Notes under the pieces: generated by a model
Databases searched by the model: none
Told to the model about the DNA's origin: nothing
What the model saw: only the letters and a program-made list of their open reading frames with translations
Position numbers and translations under genes: made by a program
Assembly (NCBI GenBank): GCA_029263015.1
Contig: JAJCYI010000048.1
Span: forward strand, 1-40,129
Direction of reading: 5' to 3'
Length of the DNA: 40,129 nucleotides
Source of the DNA: Saprospiraceae bacterium
Lineage (GTDB): Bacteria; Bacteroidota; Bacteroidia; Chitinophagales; Saprospiraceae
Part shown: one piece after another, positions 8,058 to 16,281 of the stretch
Layout: the number at the start of each line of letters is the position of its first letter
Position numbering within the stretch: position 1 is the stretch's first letter

Positions 8058-9251
8058 ATGTATAAAATTATACCTGTGAGGATATTTTTTGTCGCGCTCA
8101 TCGCTCTTACCGTTTCTGCTGACTTACATGCTCAGACAGATAGTGTGGAAATAAATAACAGATCCATTTTAGCGAATATTGATTCGTTAAGGATTGCCCA
8201 GATCGAACTTGGTAAAGTTAAGTTCACTCCGTTCATTGCTCCTTCCTATTCACCTGAATTAGAAGTCTTGTTTTCTGCTGGTGGATTATTGACATTTAAA
8301 ATTCAAAAAGACAACCCTGTGCTCGAACGCTCATCCATTCCTTTTTCAATTGGCTATAGCACGAACGGTTCACTGCAAGCCAGTGCCAAGTTCATTTTAT
8401 ATGGCAAGGATGATAAAATCCGGATTGGTGGCGAATGGTGGCTGAAGAATATGCCGGACAATTATTGGGGAGTTGGATATGACAAGGGCCGACATGTTCC
8501 GAAATCGGATTCTACGACCCAGTATCAACGGGATTGGTGGCAGCTTAAGCAAAAAATCATGATCAAGGTAAAGCCAAATTTTTTTATCGGCCCTATCCTT
8601 GACATGAGCCGTACTGAGGCAACACAAATGAATCCAACAATGATAAATGACCCAAACATAGTTGAATATGGATCAAAGATTCGAACCTCAGGGATTGGAA
8701 TAGTTACTGCTTTTGATAGCAGGGATTTGGCAGTTAACGCCTATGAGGGAATTTATCTTGACCTCAGTGCCACTTTTTACGGGAACTATCTGCGAGGCAG
8801 TCAAAAATACCAAGTATATGAACTGGATTATCGCCAATATAAGACCTTGGGAAAAGAACGCCGGACCTTAGCCTGGAACTTAAAGACCAGAGCAAGTTTT
8901 GGTGCTGTCCCCTGGCCGGAATTATCGCAACTCGGCAATCCTTTTGATTTCAGGGGCTACACCTGGGGCAGGTACCGTGATGAGTCGATGATCATTGGCA
9001 TGACAGAATACAGGCACATGTTCAACAGGCGGAATCCAAATAAAAAAGGTTCGCTAAATAGCCGTTTTGGATTTACGGCTTGGACCGGTATTGGTTCGGC
9101 GGGGACTGATGTTACAGATTTTAAGCACTGGCTGCCAACCTTTGGGATTGGACTCCGCCTTGAAACACAGCAAAGGATGAATGTGAGGATCGATTGGGGC
9201 TTGGGGGCTGATTCAAGTTCCTTTTATGTCAATTTTAATGAAGCTTTTTAA
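8058..9251 (+). CDS. BamA/TamA family outer-membrane beta-barrel protein
   Basis: A 397-aa protein from ATG 8058. The open frame begins at 8004, but the signal peptide MYKIIPVRIFFVALIALTVS...AQ starts here. After ~40 residues the protein consists of alternating amphipathic strands: SIPFSIGYSTNGSLQASAKF, KIRIGGEWWLK, GIGIVTAFDSRDLAVNAYEGIYL, YQVYELDYRQYKTLG. NPFDFRGYTWGRYRDE is in the place of the conserved RGY/F motif of Omp85 barrels, and the C-terminal residue is Phe. POTRA domains are lacking, so it is a barrel-only D15-type protein. It may insert or export something across the outer membrane, or serve as a simple channel. The gene stands alone. Confidence 0.87.
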   Translation: MYKIIPVRIFFVALIALTVSADLHAQTDSVEINNRSILANIDSLRIAQIELGKVKFTPFIAPSYSPELEVLFSAGGLLTFKIQKDNPVLERSSIPFSIGYSTNGSLQASAKFILYGKDDKIRIGGEWWLKNMPDNYWGVGYDKGRHVPKSDSTTQYQRDWWQLKQKIMIKVKPNFFIGPILDMSRTEATQMNPTMINDPNIVEYGSKIRTSGIGIVTAFDSRDLAVNAYEGIYLDLSATFYGNYLRGSQKYQVYELDYRQYKTLGKERRTLAWNLKTRASFGAVPWPELSQLGNPFDFRGYTWGRYRDESMIIGMTEYRHMFNRRNPNKKGSLNSRFGFTAWTGIGSAGTDVTDFKHWLPTFGIGLRLETQQRMNVRIDWGLGADSSSFYVNFNEAF

Positions 9252-9258
9252 AATAAGT

Positions 9259-9294
9259 AAAAGTTCACGTAGCTATGCTATGCTCACTTTTTTT
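9259..9294 (+). terminator. Weak candidate terminator after the barrel gene
   Basis: AAAAGT at 9259 can pair with ACTTTT before a T7 run, with a short inner TAGC/GCTA stem. The hairpin is interrupted and AT-rich, so support is weak; its position 7 nt after the stop is right. Confidence 0.35.
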
Positions 9295-9352
9295 GCCCTG
9301 CTATACAAAAAATCAATTCGCTGAAATTCGGAACTTATCTAATACTACTTAA

Positions 9353-10586
9353 TTGAAGAAGAATAAATTTTCAACCTGGAATCTTTCACCTTTGGTAGGC
9401 GGCACTTTCTTCAATCTGGTCAAATTAATATTTCAGCACCGGGTAGATGTAAAATTTTTACCCAGGTTAATACTTCCATTCTTAATAACCCCACTTACTT
9501 TCCCACTTAGGTGCTGGGGGCAGATAAGGGACAAATATTTTCATAAACCTGATTTGCCTCTGAAATCTCCACCATTGTTCATCATTGGTCATTGGCGAAG
9601 TGGGACTACTCATCTTCATAATATTTTATGCCAAGACTCAAACTCAAGTTTTGTTACGACTTATCAGTCGGTATTTCCGGATTTGCTTGGAGTCCAAATT
9701 TTTCTAAAAAAAATAATGGGATCCATGCTTAGTAAAAGAAAATAAATAACTTAGACCAACTCAATAAGCGTGACTTATTATTTTATTCAGATCTTCGTTT
9801 CACATGGTCTAAGTTATTGATTTCACTTTTCTTAATGAAACTCGGCCAGGAGATAATATAAGAATGAGTGTTGAAAGTCCTCAGGAAGATGAATTTGCAC
9901 TTAGCAACCTTAGCCCCTTTAACTATTATCATTTCATGTATTTCCCAAAAGAATACCAATTCTTTTATGATCGATATATAAGGTTTGAAACTCCGCCAGA
10001 TGTGTTAAATAAGTGGAAGAAAGTCTATCGTCAGTTAATTAATAAAACCTTACAAAACAACAAAGGAGAAAGGGTGATTTTAAAAAATCCGGTCAATACG
10101 GGCAGGGTAAAAGTATTATTAGATTTATTCCCTCAAGCTAAATTCATCTTTATTCACCGCAATCCTGTAGATGTATTTGTTTCTACAAAGAATTTTTTCT
10201 TACATCTTTTTCCAACATTGCAACTACAGCACATTACAGAAAAAGAAATCAACGATTTAATATTTGATGTGTATGAGAAAATAATGCGCGACTATCTCTC
10301 TCAACGTCACCTGATCCCTGACCGGAACCTGATCGAGGTTGGGTTTGATGATTTAGAGAAACAACCGCTCCCGCTGCTAAAGAAAATTTATGAAAAACTA
10401 AGCCTTGGAAATTTTGCAGATGTCGAGACCAAATTAGACGCTTATCTGAAAGGCAAAAGTAATTATCAAAAAAACAAGCACCACATTAGTCGGGAAGAAC
10501 TCAATCAGGTATTGGGCCAATGGCAATTTGCCATGGAAGAATGGAAGTACGAAATTTCAAAAAATACTAGTATTCTGGACTTTTGA
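9353..10586 (+). pseudogene. Sulfotransferase (Sulfotransfer_3 type), split by a small insertion
   Basis: Part 1 (9353-9745) begins with TTG directly after an in-frame stop and carries the PAPS-binding loop HWRSGTTHLHNILCQD. Part 2 is open through 9834-10586 (ATG at 9864) and reads TRPGDNIRMSVESPQEDEFALSN, then LKNPVNTGRVK and the 3'-phosphate-binding FIHRNPVDVFVSTKNFF. Family proteins run straight from the end of part 1 (SMLSK) into TRPxDN. The parts are separated by about 103 extra bases containing stops and an inverted repeat, which also change the frame (3n+1). Joined, the protein would be about 375 aa, normal for this family. As read, neither half holds both binding sites, so the product is probably inactive unless the insert is removed. 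Confidence 0.87.
9738..9837. repeat. MITE-like inverted-repeat insert in the sulfotransferase gene
   Basis: A 14-bp perfect inverted repeat (9745-9758 AATAACTTAGACCA, 9805-9818 its complement) extends imperfectly outward (GAAA...). It encloses a smaller AATAAG/CTTATT stem and has no coding capacity. The limits given are approximate: they are the bases whose removal restores the sulfotransferase frame. Short A-rich sequence (GAAA/AAA) occurs at both edges, but no clear target duplication can be called. The ends do not match the Tn3-element ends at 10620 and 14528. Confidence 0.6.
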
Positions 10587-10619
10587 CAATAGACAAATTT
10601 TGATTCCCCTTTAGTAAAT

Positions 10620-10658
10620 GGGGTAAATTCGGGATACGCCCAAAAAGTTGTCACTTCT
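10620..10658 (+). repeat. Tn3 element terminal inverted repeat, left
   Basis: 39 bp starting GGGGTAAATTCGGGATACGC and ending GTCACTTCT. It matches the complement of 14490-14528 except A/C at position 7. It overlaps the last codons and TGA stop of tnpA (stop at 10651-10653), so the transposase C-terminus is encoded by the repeat itself. Confidence 0.96.
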
Positions 10659-13626
10659 TCAAAAACATCAATTTAAGCAACTCTAAAGGCTTTGGAACAT
10701 CTCCATCATCCAAGAAATACTGCCCAAATCGCTTGATATGCTCCGTCAGATAGGGACTCAAAAAGGATAATAATTCAGGAGTAACTTCTTCACCATCTTT
10801 GACAAGTTTATCAATAGCTTTAGTCATGTCGGCTACATTGTGCAACATGACGGCATTGGCAATCAAGTCGATATATTTATTTCGTTTATGCTGCTCAACG
10901 GGGTCGCCAGTTGTAATAATAAATCCACCAAAAGTAATCCAGTCGTGGAAAAAATGGAAAGATTCTACCTTATTGGAGGTCGCTCGAATTTTTCGCCGCA
11001 TTCCTTCTGAATTTGCATATTCCAATAAAAAGATGGTTCGTATGACCCTTCCCAATTCACGAAAAGCCTTATAGAGTTTATTCTTCCGGCTATTCGTTCC
11101 CAGTTTTTGTAGTAGCATAGAAGGTAGCACCTTACCTTGGTTGATAGATATAACAACCTGCATGAGGTCTTTCCAATGAGTTTTGATTAAATCCCAATCA
11201 ATGGTATCCGTAAAAAGTTCATCAATATGTTTGTAGCTATCGTTTTTATCTACTTTGTAAAAGGTGACATCATTCCAGTTGCGCATCGTTGGCATCAACT
11301 GGATACCTAACAAATAAGACAAACCGAATACTGGTTCACTCTGACCTTGTGTATCAGCATGAACCGTATCTGGTTGCAGTTTTGAAGTATTTTTCATCAA
11401 ACCATCTAAAATATAGACTGCCTCCCAAACACCACAGGCAATAAAATTACAAAACAAAGCAACGTAAGTATCAGAGATATGGTGGTAGGCAATACCTCCA
11501 TATCCCTGATACCGAATGTGTTGCTCCCCAATTAAATTGTTTTGTATAAGCTGAATGTGTGTACCATCTGCTGCTGCACTTTTACCTGTTCCCCATAGAA
11601 AAGGTAAGTCAAACCGAGCGTAATGATTGATAATATCAGTTGAGGCTTCCTGTAATTTTTCAGGCGTAATATGCTGGTTATTAATTCGATTTAAAATGCG
11701 TGGCGTTATATCCCCTTTGATATGCTTGGCGGTTTGTGTCGCACCAAGATTGCAACCATAACCAAAAACAGTAAAAATATAACGGCCAATCGCATCTTTC
11801 ATCTTTGTTTTTGAGCCAGATGGGGGACCAAAATGTTTGGTAAAATTACTCCAATGCTGAACGTTTTTAAGTATATCCAATAGATGCCGTTCAGGCATTT
11901 GTCCTCGCATTCTCTTTTGGAATTCTTTGAGCCCTTCTGGTTTTTCTTTGGCTTTTAGCCGCTTTAAATGAGGCTGTCCAAACTCATCAATTGTGAAATG
12001 AGTGTTCTCTGGAAATAAGCCATCTGTTTGTTGGCAGGCTTTTCTAAGTTTTTCTTGAAGCGTAGATATAAACTCATCCGCTGTATTGGGCAGACCAACA
12101 CCTTCACAATATTCATCCAAATAAGTCAAGCATTCTTCCCAAGGTAATAATTGCGCTCTAAAATCTGTAAATTCTTCTGACCCTGTTGCATATAAATCGC
12201 CACATCGAATAGCATCTGCCAAATGAGACAATATACAAACCTCCAATTCCCGACGTTTGAACACTGTTCTGCCTTCGTGTTTTGTTTGTACATAAGCCTT
12301 CCAACGATTTGATAAAAAATCCAACTTGATGGATTTGGGCAGATAATCACGTTTAGCGTTTTGATATTGTTTAATAAATTCAAAAGCGGCCAATAAACCT
12401 GTATCTTCAGTAGCTGATTTGATTTCCAACAAATTCAATAATTGATAAATAGCTTTTCGGTGCGCCCTATGTTTATTCCATAATAAAGGTAGGTGGTTAT
12501 TGCCATGATAGACAGATACAATTTTATATCTTTTGGAAATAGTGTCTGCCCCACCATATTCATCCAAAATATTCCTGACCCGCTTACCAAGTACACTATC
12601 CTTGGATTCTTTTGCCGCAGAATCAACAACTTGATTAAGCGTTTCCATCATTTGTTCTTCCCAAAGCCGATATTCCGTTTTCAAGTTTTCCAATTGTTCT
12701 TTGGCCCGGTTATGCGTTTGCCGCATCCGTTTCAAAAACATATTTATCAATTCATCCCGTGTCTTCATTTGGGCTTCAGACAAGAAGCACAATAAAAAGG
12801 TGTACCGTTTGTCGGGGTTGTTAATATCTTTTATATCGCCTACCTCCAATTGTTTAGCTTGTGAGGCAAACTGCCGAATCTTGGTATATTTTATATGCTT
12901 AATAAAATCGGTCGGTTGGATTATAGTATTTAACCAATCCAATCGCTGCCCCCATAACCTCATCTGTTTGAGGGTGTTTCTTCCTGGAGATGCTTTAATT
13001 TTTGTAAAACCACTTTTGTAACCTTCTCCCTGAACGATTAACAGATCATCCAATTTTTGTTTATCTTCTACTGTTAAGAATTGGGCTGTTTGCTCATATA
13101 TCTGTCCATGTACTATCTGGCGAATATGCTTGGCGGCATCATCCAATCTTCTAAAAGCAGGTATTTCATATTTGTTATCAGCAAGTGTTTTCAGCGCAAT
13201 ATTGATTAAATCCGCAGGGTCGCTCATCGTAAAAGCTGCTTTTTCCATTGCTTCCATGATGAGCTGTTCTGCTTGTTCTGACCAAGGTTGAACCGTTAAA
13301 AACTGTCGAACAGCTTTTCTATATCTGTGAAAGGAAGTTTTATTGGTTTCTGTTTCTTCTAATGACTCGACAGTCTCCGATAATTCCAACTGCTTAGATA
13401 AATACTGCTGAACCTGATTGGGAACTTTACTTAAAGAGGTTGTTCGACCTAAATACTGATGTGCCTTTAATAATATCAAAAGAGTAAGATTGCCACTTGG
13501 TTTTCTGGAGCGAACTTTGACAAATTTGAGTTCTTCACCCGTTGGGTCAAATAGTTTTTGTAAATCTTCTTTAGCTAAAATTTCATTGGTGAATCTGGGA
13601 TAAGCCGTTTGCCCGATTGATGCCAT
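10651..13626 (-). CDS. tnpA: Tn3-family DDE transposase
   Basis: A 991-aa protein, usual Tn3 TnpA size, starting MASIGQTAYPRF at 13626. The N-terminal ~170 residues correspond to the DUF4158 DNA-binding part (KLFDPTGEELKFV..., GNLTLLILLKAHQYLGR). The C-terminal catalytic region carries Asp687 (SAAADGTHIQL), Asp758 (DTVHADTQGQSEPVFG) and Glu888 (SNKVESFHFFHDW), in spacing close to Tn3 itself. It binds the 39-bp ends, cuts and joins them to target DNA, and generates a cointegrate by replicative transposition with a 5-bp duplication. It is divergent from the recombinase gene, and promoters for both must lie in the 146-bp gap. No frame damage is seen, in contrast to several nearby chromosomal genes. 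Confidence 0.97.
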   Translation of the reverse strand: MASIGQTAYPRFTNEILAKEDLQKLFDPTGEELKFVKVRSRKPSGNLTLLILLKAHQYLGRTTSLSKVPNQVQQYLSKQLELSETVESLEETETNKTSFHRYRKAVRQFLTVQPWSEQAEQLIMEAMEKAAFTMSDPADLINIALKTLADNKYEIPAFRRLDDAAKHIRQIVHGQIYEQTAQFLTVEDKQKLDDLLIVQGEGYKSGFTKIKASPGRNTLKQMRLWGQRLDWLNTIIQPTDFIKHIKYTKIRQFASQAKQLEVGDIKDINNPDKRYTFLLCFLSEAQMKTRDELINMFLKRMRQTHNRAKEQLENLKTEYRLWEEQMMETLNQVVDSAAKESKDSVLGKRVRNILDEYGGADTISKRYKIVSVYHGNNHLPLLWNKHRAHRKAIYQLLNLLEIKSATEDTGLLAAFEFIKQYQNAKRDYLPKSIKLDFLSNRWKAYVQTKHEGRTVFKRRELEVCILSHLADAIRCGDLYATGSEEFTDFRAQLLPWEECLTYLDEYCEGVGLPNTADEFISTLQEKLRKACQQTDGLFPENTHFTIDEFGQPHLKRLKAKEKPEGLKEFQKRMRGQMPERHLLDILKNVQHWSNFTKHFGPPSGSKTKMKDAIGRYIFTVFGYGCNLGATQTAKHIKGDITPRILNRINNQHITPEKLQEASTDIINHYARFDLPFLWGTGKSAAADGTHIQLIQNNLIGEQHIRYQGYGGIAYHHISDTYVALFCNFIACGVWEAVYILDGLMKNTSKLQPDTVHADTQGQSEPVFGLSYLLGIQLMPTMRNWNDVTFYKVDKNDSYKHIDELFTDTIDWDLIKTHWKDLMQVVISINQGKVLPSMLLQKLGTNSRKNKLYKAFRELGRVIRTIFLLEYANSEGMRRKIRATSNKVESFHFFHDWITFGGFIITTGDPVEQHKRNKYIDLIANAVMLHNVADMTKAIDKLVKDGEEVTPELLSFLSPYLTEHIKRFGQYFLDDGDVPKPLELLKLMFLKK

Positions 13627-13660
13627 GTTCCAATATTTTATTTAAAAGAGAAAAATTGAA

Positions 13661-13770
13661 TTTCGCATAAGGGGCAGAGTGCGAAGCTCAAGGGTGTTTT
13701 TAATCAAAAACCGCTTCTTTTTTTGCCAAAAAAGTATTACTTTTTCGCCACTCAAAATAAAGATGCGAAA
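13661..13770. other. Candidate internal resolution site of the transposon
   Basis: Between tnpA and tnpI, TTCGCA (13662-13667) and TGCGAA (13680-13685) form an inverted pair 12 bp apart. A further TGCGAAA copy lies at 13764-13770, touching the tnpI start. An inverted pair plus a nearby direct copy resembles the core-plus-accessory layout of TnpI internal resolution sites. The site would be where the tyrosine recombinase resolves cointegrates, and occupancy could also repress both divergent promoters. The assignment rests on repeat pattern and position only. Confidence 0.5.
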
Positions 13771-13772
13771 CT

Positions 13773-14465
13773 ATGGAATCATCGGATTTTAAGCCAATTA
13801 TCAATCTTCTTGCGAAGAAGTTTGCCAAACAGAATGTTAGCTATAGCCAGTCTCAATATATTTTTAAAGAGGTCAGGAAAAAATTAGAGCTTAAACCAGA
13901 AAAGAAAAACAAGGGAACAGTCAAACGATTGTCCAGAAAAGAACATCAAGATTTTATTAATGCCGCCTATGAAAAATCGTCCAAAGTAGGGCTGATGATG
14001 CAAACCTTGTTTGAGACAGCAGCGAGAGTGGATGAATTTACTTCCCTCAATGCCGATGATGTTTATTTTAATGAATTGAGGATTGTCGTCCGTTCAGGAA
14101 AAGGGAGTAAACGCAGGGAAGTCCCTATTGAAGAAAATTTAGGCAGATTGTTATCTACTCATTTAAAGGATAGAAAAAGTGGTCCTATTTTTAGAACCCG
14201 TAGAAATGAGCGGTACACCAATCGGCGCATCCAACAAATTGTAAAAGAGATTGCCAGCAATGCTCAAATTTATTCGTTGGAGGTTACGCCTCATACACTT
14301 CGACACACCAGAGCTACTTTTTTAGCCGAGGACGGGATGGCGAAAGATTATTTGCAAGTCTTTTTAGGGCATGACCAACCTGACACCACACAAATTTATA
14401 CGAACACCGCAGCAATAGATACTCAAAAGGCTTTTTATGATGCGGTTGCAAATAGTCAACGATGA
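13773..14465 (+). CDS. tnpI: Tyrosine recombinase, TnpI-type cointegrate resolvase
   Basis: A 230-aa tyrosine recombinase. The catalytic set is visible: Arg85 (ETAARVDEF), Lys110 (RSGKGSKRREVPI), His174 and Arg177 (HTLRHTRATFLAEDG), His200 (LGHDQPDTTQIY) and nucleophile Tyr209. The N-terminal SAM-like core-binding domain is short (~50 residues), so the protein is compact beside XerC/D (~300 aa). Inside a Tn3-type element with no serine resolvase, its role is site-specific resolution of transposition cointegrates at the site between the two genes. The gene symbol follows the Tn4430 system by analogy. The frame is intact and the stop is 25 bp from the right terminal repeat. Confidence 0.92.
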   Translation: MESSDFKPIINLLAKKFAKQNVSYSQSQYIFKEVRKKLELKPEKKNKGTVKRLSRKEHQDFINAAYEKSSKVGLMMQTLFETAARVDEFTSLNADDVYFNELRIVVRSGKGSKRREVPIEENLGRLLSTHLKDRKSGPIFRTRRNERYTNRRIQQIVKEIASNAQIYSLEVTPHTLRHTRATFLAEDGMAKDYLQVFLGHDQPDTTQIYTNTAAIDTQKAFYDAVANSQR

Positions 14466-14489
14466 GGTGCTAAAATTGACCGCTTCTGT

Positions 14490-14528
14490 AGAAGTGACAA
14501 CTTTTTGGGCGTATCCCGAATGTACCCC
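14490..14528 (-). repeat. Tn3 element terminal inverted repeat, right
   Basis: 39 bp ending in CCCC at 14528, the complement of the left end with one difference. It is followed immediately by TAAAT, the duplicated target. Confidence 0.96.
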
Positions 14529-14533
14529 TAAAT

Positions 14534-14809
14534 GGAGTCATTTATTGAGTAAAAGCACCCAACCGAGGCCTTGTTAAAATTAGCAGACTCCTCAAATAGT
14601 GATCGGCCTGAAATTACGGAAGCAAGGGCATTTGTAGGACAGGGAGATCGTTGATTAACGTGAGTTATCCAGTAAAATGTGCAACTCTTTACTGGATACT
14701 TCCGCTATCAAAGGTTCGTGAAGGTTTTGACACAAATTTTCACAAATTTCACAAATTGTTGACTATCAACATTTTTTAAAACCTTCACGAACCTTTGACT
14801 ATCATTCTT
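14534..14809. other. Gene-free stretch with two hairpins
   Basis: No credible open frame. It holds an 11-bp inverted repeat TATCCAGTAAA (14666-14676 / 14688-14698) and a larger hairpin at 14708-14798. It contains the original chromosomal sequence flanking the transposon target. Confidence 0.7.
14708..14798 (-). repeat. 21-bp inverted repeat with AT-rich loop, 3' of the small secreted gene
   Basis: Arms 14708-14728 and 14778-14798 are perfect complements (core GGTTCGTGAAGGTTTT). The 49-nt loop contains three CACAAATT repeats. It starts 12 nt after the repaired stop (14810) of the minus-strand gene, so it probably ends or protects that transcript. Confidence 0.78.
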
Positions 14810-15210
14810 CTACTGTCCCTTTTTTATTTTCGTTGCTTTTGGTGCGGATACCTTTTCTGATTTCCTACACTCCCAGCAGGTAATTTCATCACCAAAACTT
14901 GACGGGCATGGGATGACAGCACAATCCACGCGGCCCTTAGCTTGAGTTCCTTTGGGATTGGCTCTTGGTGGATAATAAGGAACAAATTTCCCTAAAGAAT
15001 TTAATTGGAAATTTTTGGCTTAGGCCTATGATCTCTCACGGTTTGCTTTTGAGATGGCTTCCACCGTTGCCGAGTACTGTATTTAACCTTTGTCCTATGA
15101 TCCCTTACTGTAGTTTTTATAGTTGCCTGAGCGTTTACTTCTGTTATTTGGATGAACGACACCATTGAAACGAGGATCATTAAAGAGAAAAAATTCATTG
15201 AAGTTTTCAT
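14810..15210 (-). pseudogene. Small secreted Cys-containing protein with VRDHR repeats, one-base frameshift
   Basis: From ATG 15208-15210 the protein has a clear signal peptide (MKTSMNFFSLMILVSMVSFI...NAQ) and then two copies of TVRDHR(T/P)K about 23 residues apart, in a basic chain. The frame stops at 15001, but one base over, the sequence continues as KFVPYYPPRANPKGTQAKG, then a Cys segment (DCAVIPCPSSFGDEITCWEC) and a Lys-rich tail to a TAG at 14810-14812. One missing base in the T-run 15012-15016 (A-run in the coding strand) would join them into ~133 aa. Four Cys in CX4C...CX2C spacing suggest disulfides or metal binding. I do not recognise the family. The continuation is supported by composition, proline and Cys pattern, and the hairpin that follows its stop. 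Confidence 0.6.
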
Positions 15211-15457
15211 GATAATTACATTTAAAAGATGAATGATGATTTGTTTAATGATTACAGGACAAAGATGGCGGGAATGCCAGCGCTAAACATCCACTTTTTT
15301 GAGGATTAAAGAAATATCCTCATTTATAGGGAGCAGAAAAAAAGGGTGGTTTCACTGCGCTTGATTTATTCAAAAATGAAAAATTATGTAATTTGCGATT
15401 TGAGGAGTATATCCTAAATTCAAAATCATAAGGGAGTTGGAAATAAATAACCTAACA

Positions 15458-16216
15458 ATGAAAATCATGAAAACAGCACTCACCACTACCCTACTATTCC
15501 TCAGCATCTGCCTGTTTGCCCAGCCCGACATCATTCCGGCTAACCATGGCGACATCACCATGACCCCTATCCTCCATGCCACCATCGTACTTGAATGGAA
15601 CGGCAACACCATTTATGTCGATCCATATGGGGGAGCTGAACGGTTTACAGGTTTTACTGCTCCCGACCTGGTTCTGATTACCCACAAACATGGTGACCAT
15701 TTTAATAAGGAAACACTGGAAAAACTTGACTTGAGTCGTGCAGAACTGATCGCCCCTCAATCTGTGGTGGATGAATTGGGCAATCTTTCTTTTGGAAAAA
15801 TTTCATCTTTAAAAAATGGAACTGAGATAGAAAGGCAGGGCGTCAAAGTAACTGCCGTACCCATGTACAATCTGCCGGAAACTGACGATTCCAGACATCC
15901 TAAAGGCTGGGGCAATGGCTACGTGATCGAGCTAGGCGGCAAGCGTATGTATGTTTCTGGCGACACAGAAGACATTGATGAAATGCGCCAATTGAAAGAT
16001 ATTGACTTCGCATTTGTCTGCATGAACCTGCCTTACACCATGGAGGTTGGCCAGGCGGCTTCTGCTGTTTTAGACTTCAAACCCAAAGTTGTGTACCCTT
16101 TTCACTTCCGTGGCCGTGGAGGTGTATTTAGCGATGTACAGGAATTCAAACGGTTGGTCAATGCCAGTGATAATTCTATTGAAGTAAGGATTCGGGATTG
16201 GTATCCGAAAAATTGA
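15458..16216 (+). CDS. Exported MBL-fold metal-dependent hydrolase (UlaG/UPF0173-like)
   Basis: A 252-aa protein from ATG 15458; a second ATG at 15467 is equally possible. The signal peptide KTALTTTLLFLSICLFAQ is followed by the metallo-beta-lactamase fold: ITMTPILHATIVLEWNG, then the metal motif THKHGDHF (H76, H78, D80, H81), Asp in YVSGDTEDIDEM and His in VYPFHFRG. The short form and the early HATIVLEW strand resemble the UlaG/UPF0173 branch. The signal indicates periplasmic action, and the substrate is unknown. A terminating palindrome follows the stop directly. It converges with the metalloprotease gene. Confidence 0.9.
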   Translation: MKIMKTALTTTLLFLSICLFAQPDIIPANHGDITMTPILHATIVLEWNGNTIYVDPYGGAERFTGFTAPDLVLITHKHGDHFNKETLEKLDLSRAELIAPQSVVDELGNLSFGKISSLKNGTEIERQGVKVTAVPMYNLPETDDSRHPKGWGNGYVIELGGKRMYVSGDTEDIDEMRQLKDIDFAFVCMNLPYTMEVGQAASAVLDFKPKVVYPFHFRGRGGVFSDVQEFKRLVNASDNSIEVRIRDWYPKN

Positions 16217-16217
16217 T

Positions 16218-16277
16218 AAACGCGGAGACGCAAAGACGCAGAGAAATTATCCTCTGCGTCTTTGCGTCTCCGCGTTT
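16218..16277. repeat. Perfect palindrome, 26-bp arms (GGAGACGCAAAGACGCAGAG family)
   Basis: Arms 16218-16243 and 16252-16277 are perfect complements with an 8-nt loop, placed exactly between two convergent stops (16216 and 16282). It can act as a bidirectional terminator or transcript-end stabiliser. The sequence belongs to a widely dispersed bacterial repeat type, and a degenerate relative lies at 22106-22168. Confidence 0.92.
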
Positions 16278-16281
16278 AAAA

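Larger units (their letters stand above)
10620..14528. mobile_element. Complete Tn3-family transposon, TnpI type, without passenger genes
   Basis: A 3909-bp element bounded by 39-bp terminal inverted repeats that begin GGGGTA and differ at one position. It is flanked by a perfect 5-bp direct duplication TAAAT (10615-10619 and 14529-14533), the signature of Tn3-family insertion. It carries only a Tn3-type DDE transposase (10651-13626, -) and a divergent tyrosine recombinase (13773-14465, +), with a candidate resolution site between them. This is the plan of the Tn4430-like subgroup that resolves cointegrates with a tyrosine recombinase (TnpI) instead of a serine resolvase. All parts look intact, so it is probably active or recently active. 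It sits between the sulfotransferase and a small secreted-protein gene. Confidence 0.95.

Noticed and set aside
9738-9837. Insert as a fragment of the neighbouring Tn3 element
   Set aside because: Its inverted repeat shares nothing with the GGGGTA... ends, and no transposon gene sequence is present.
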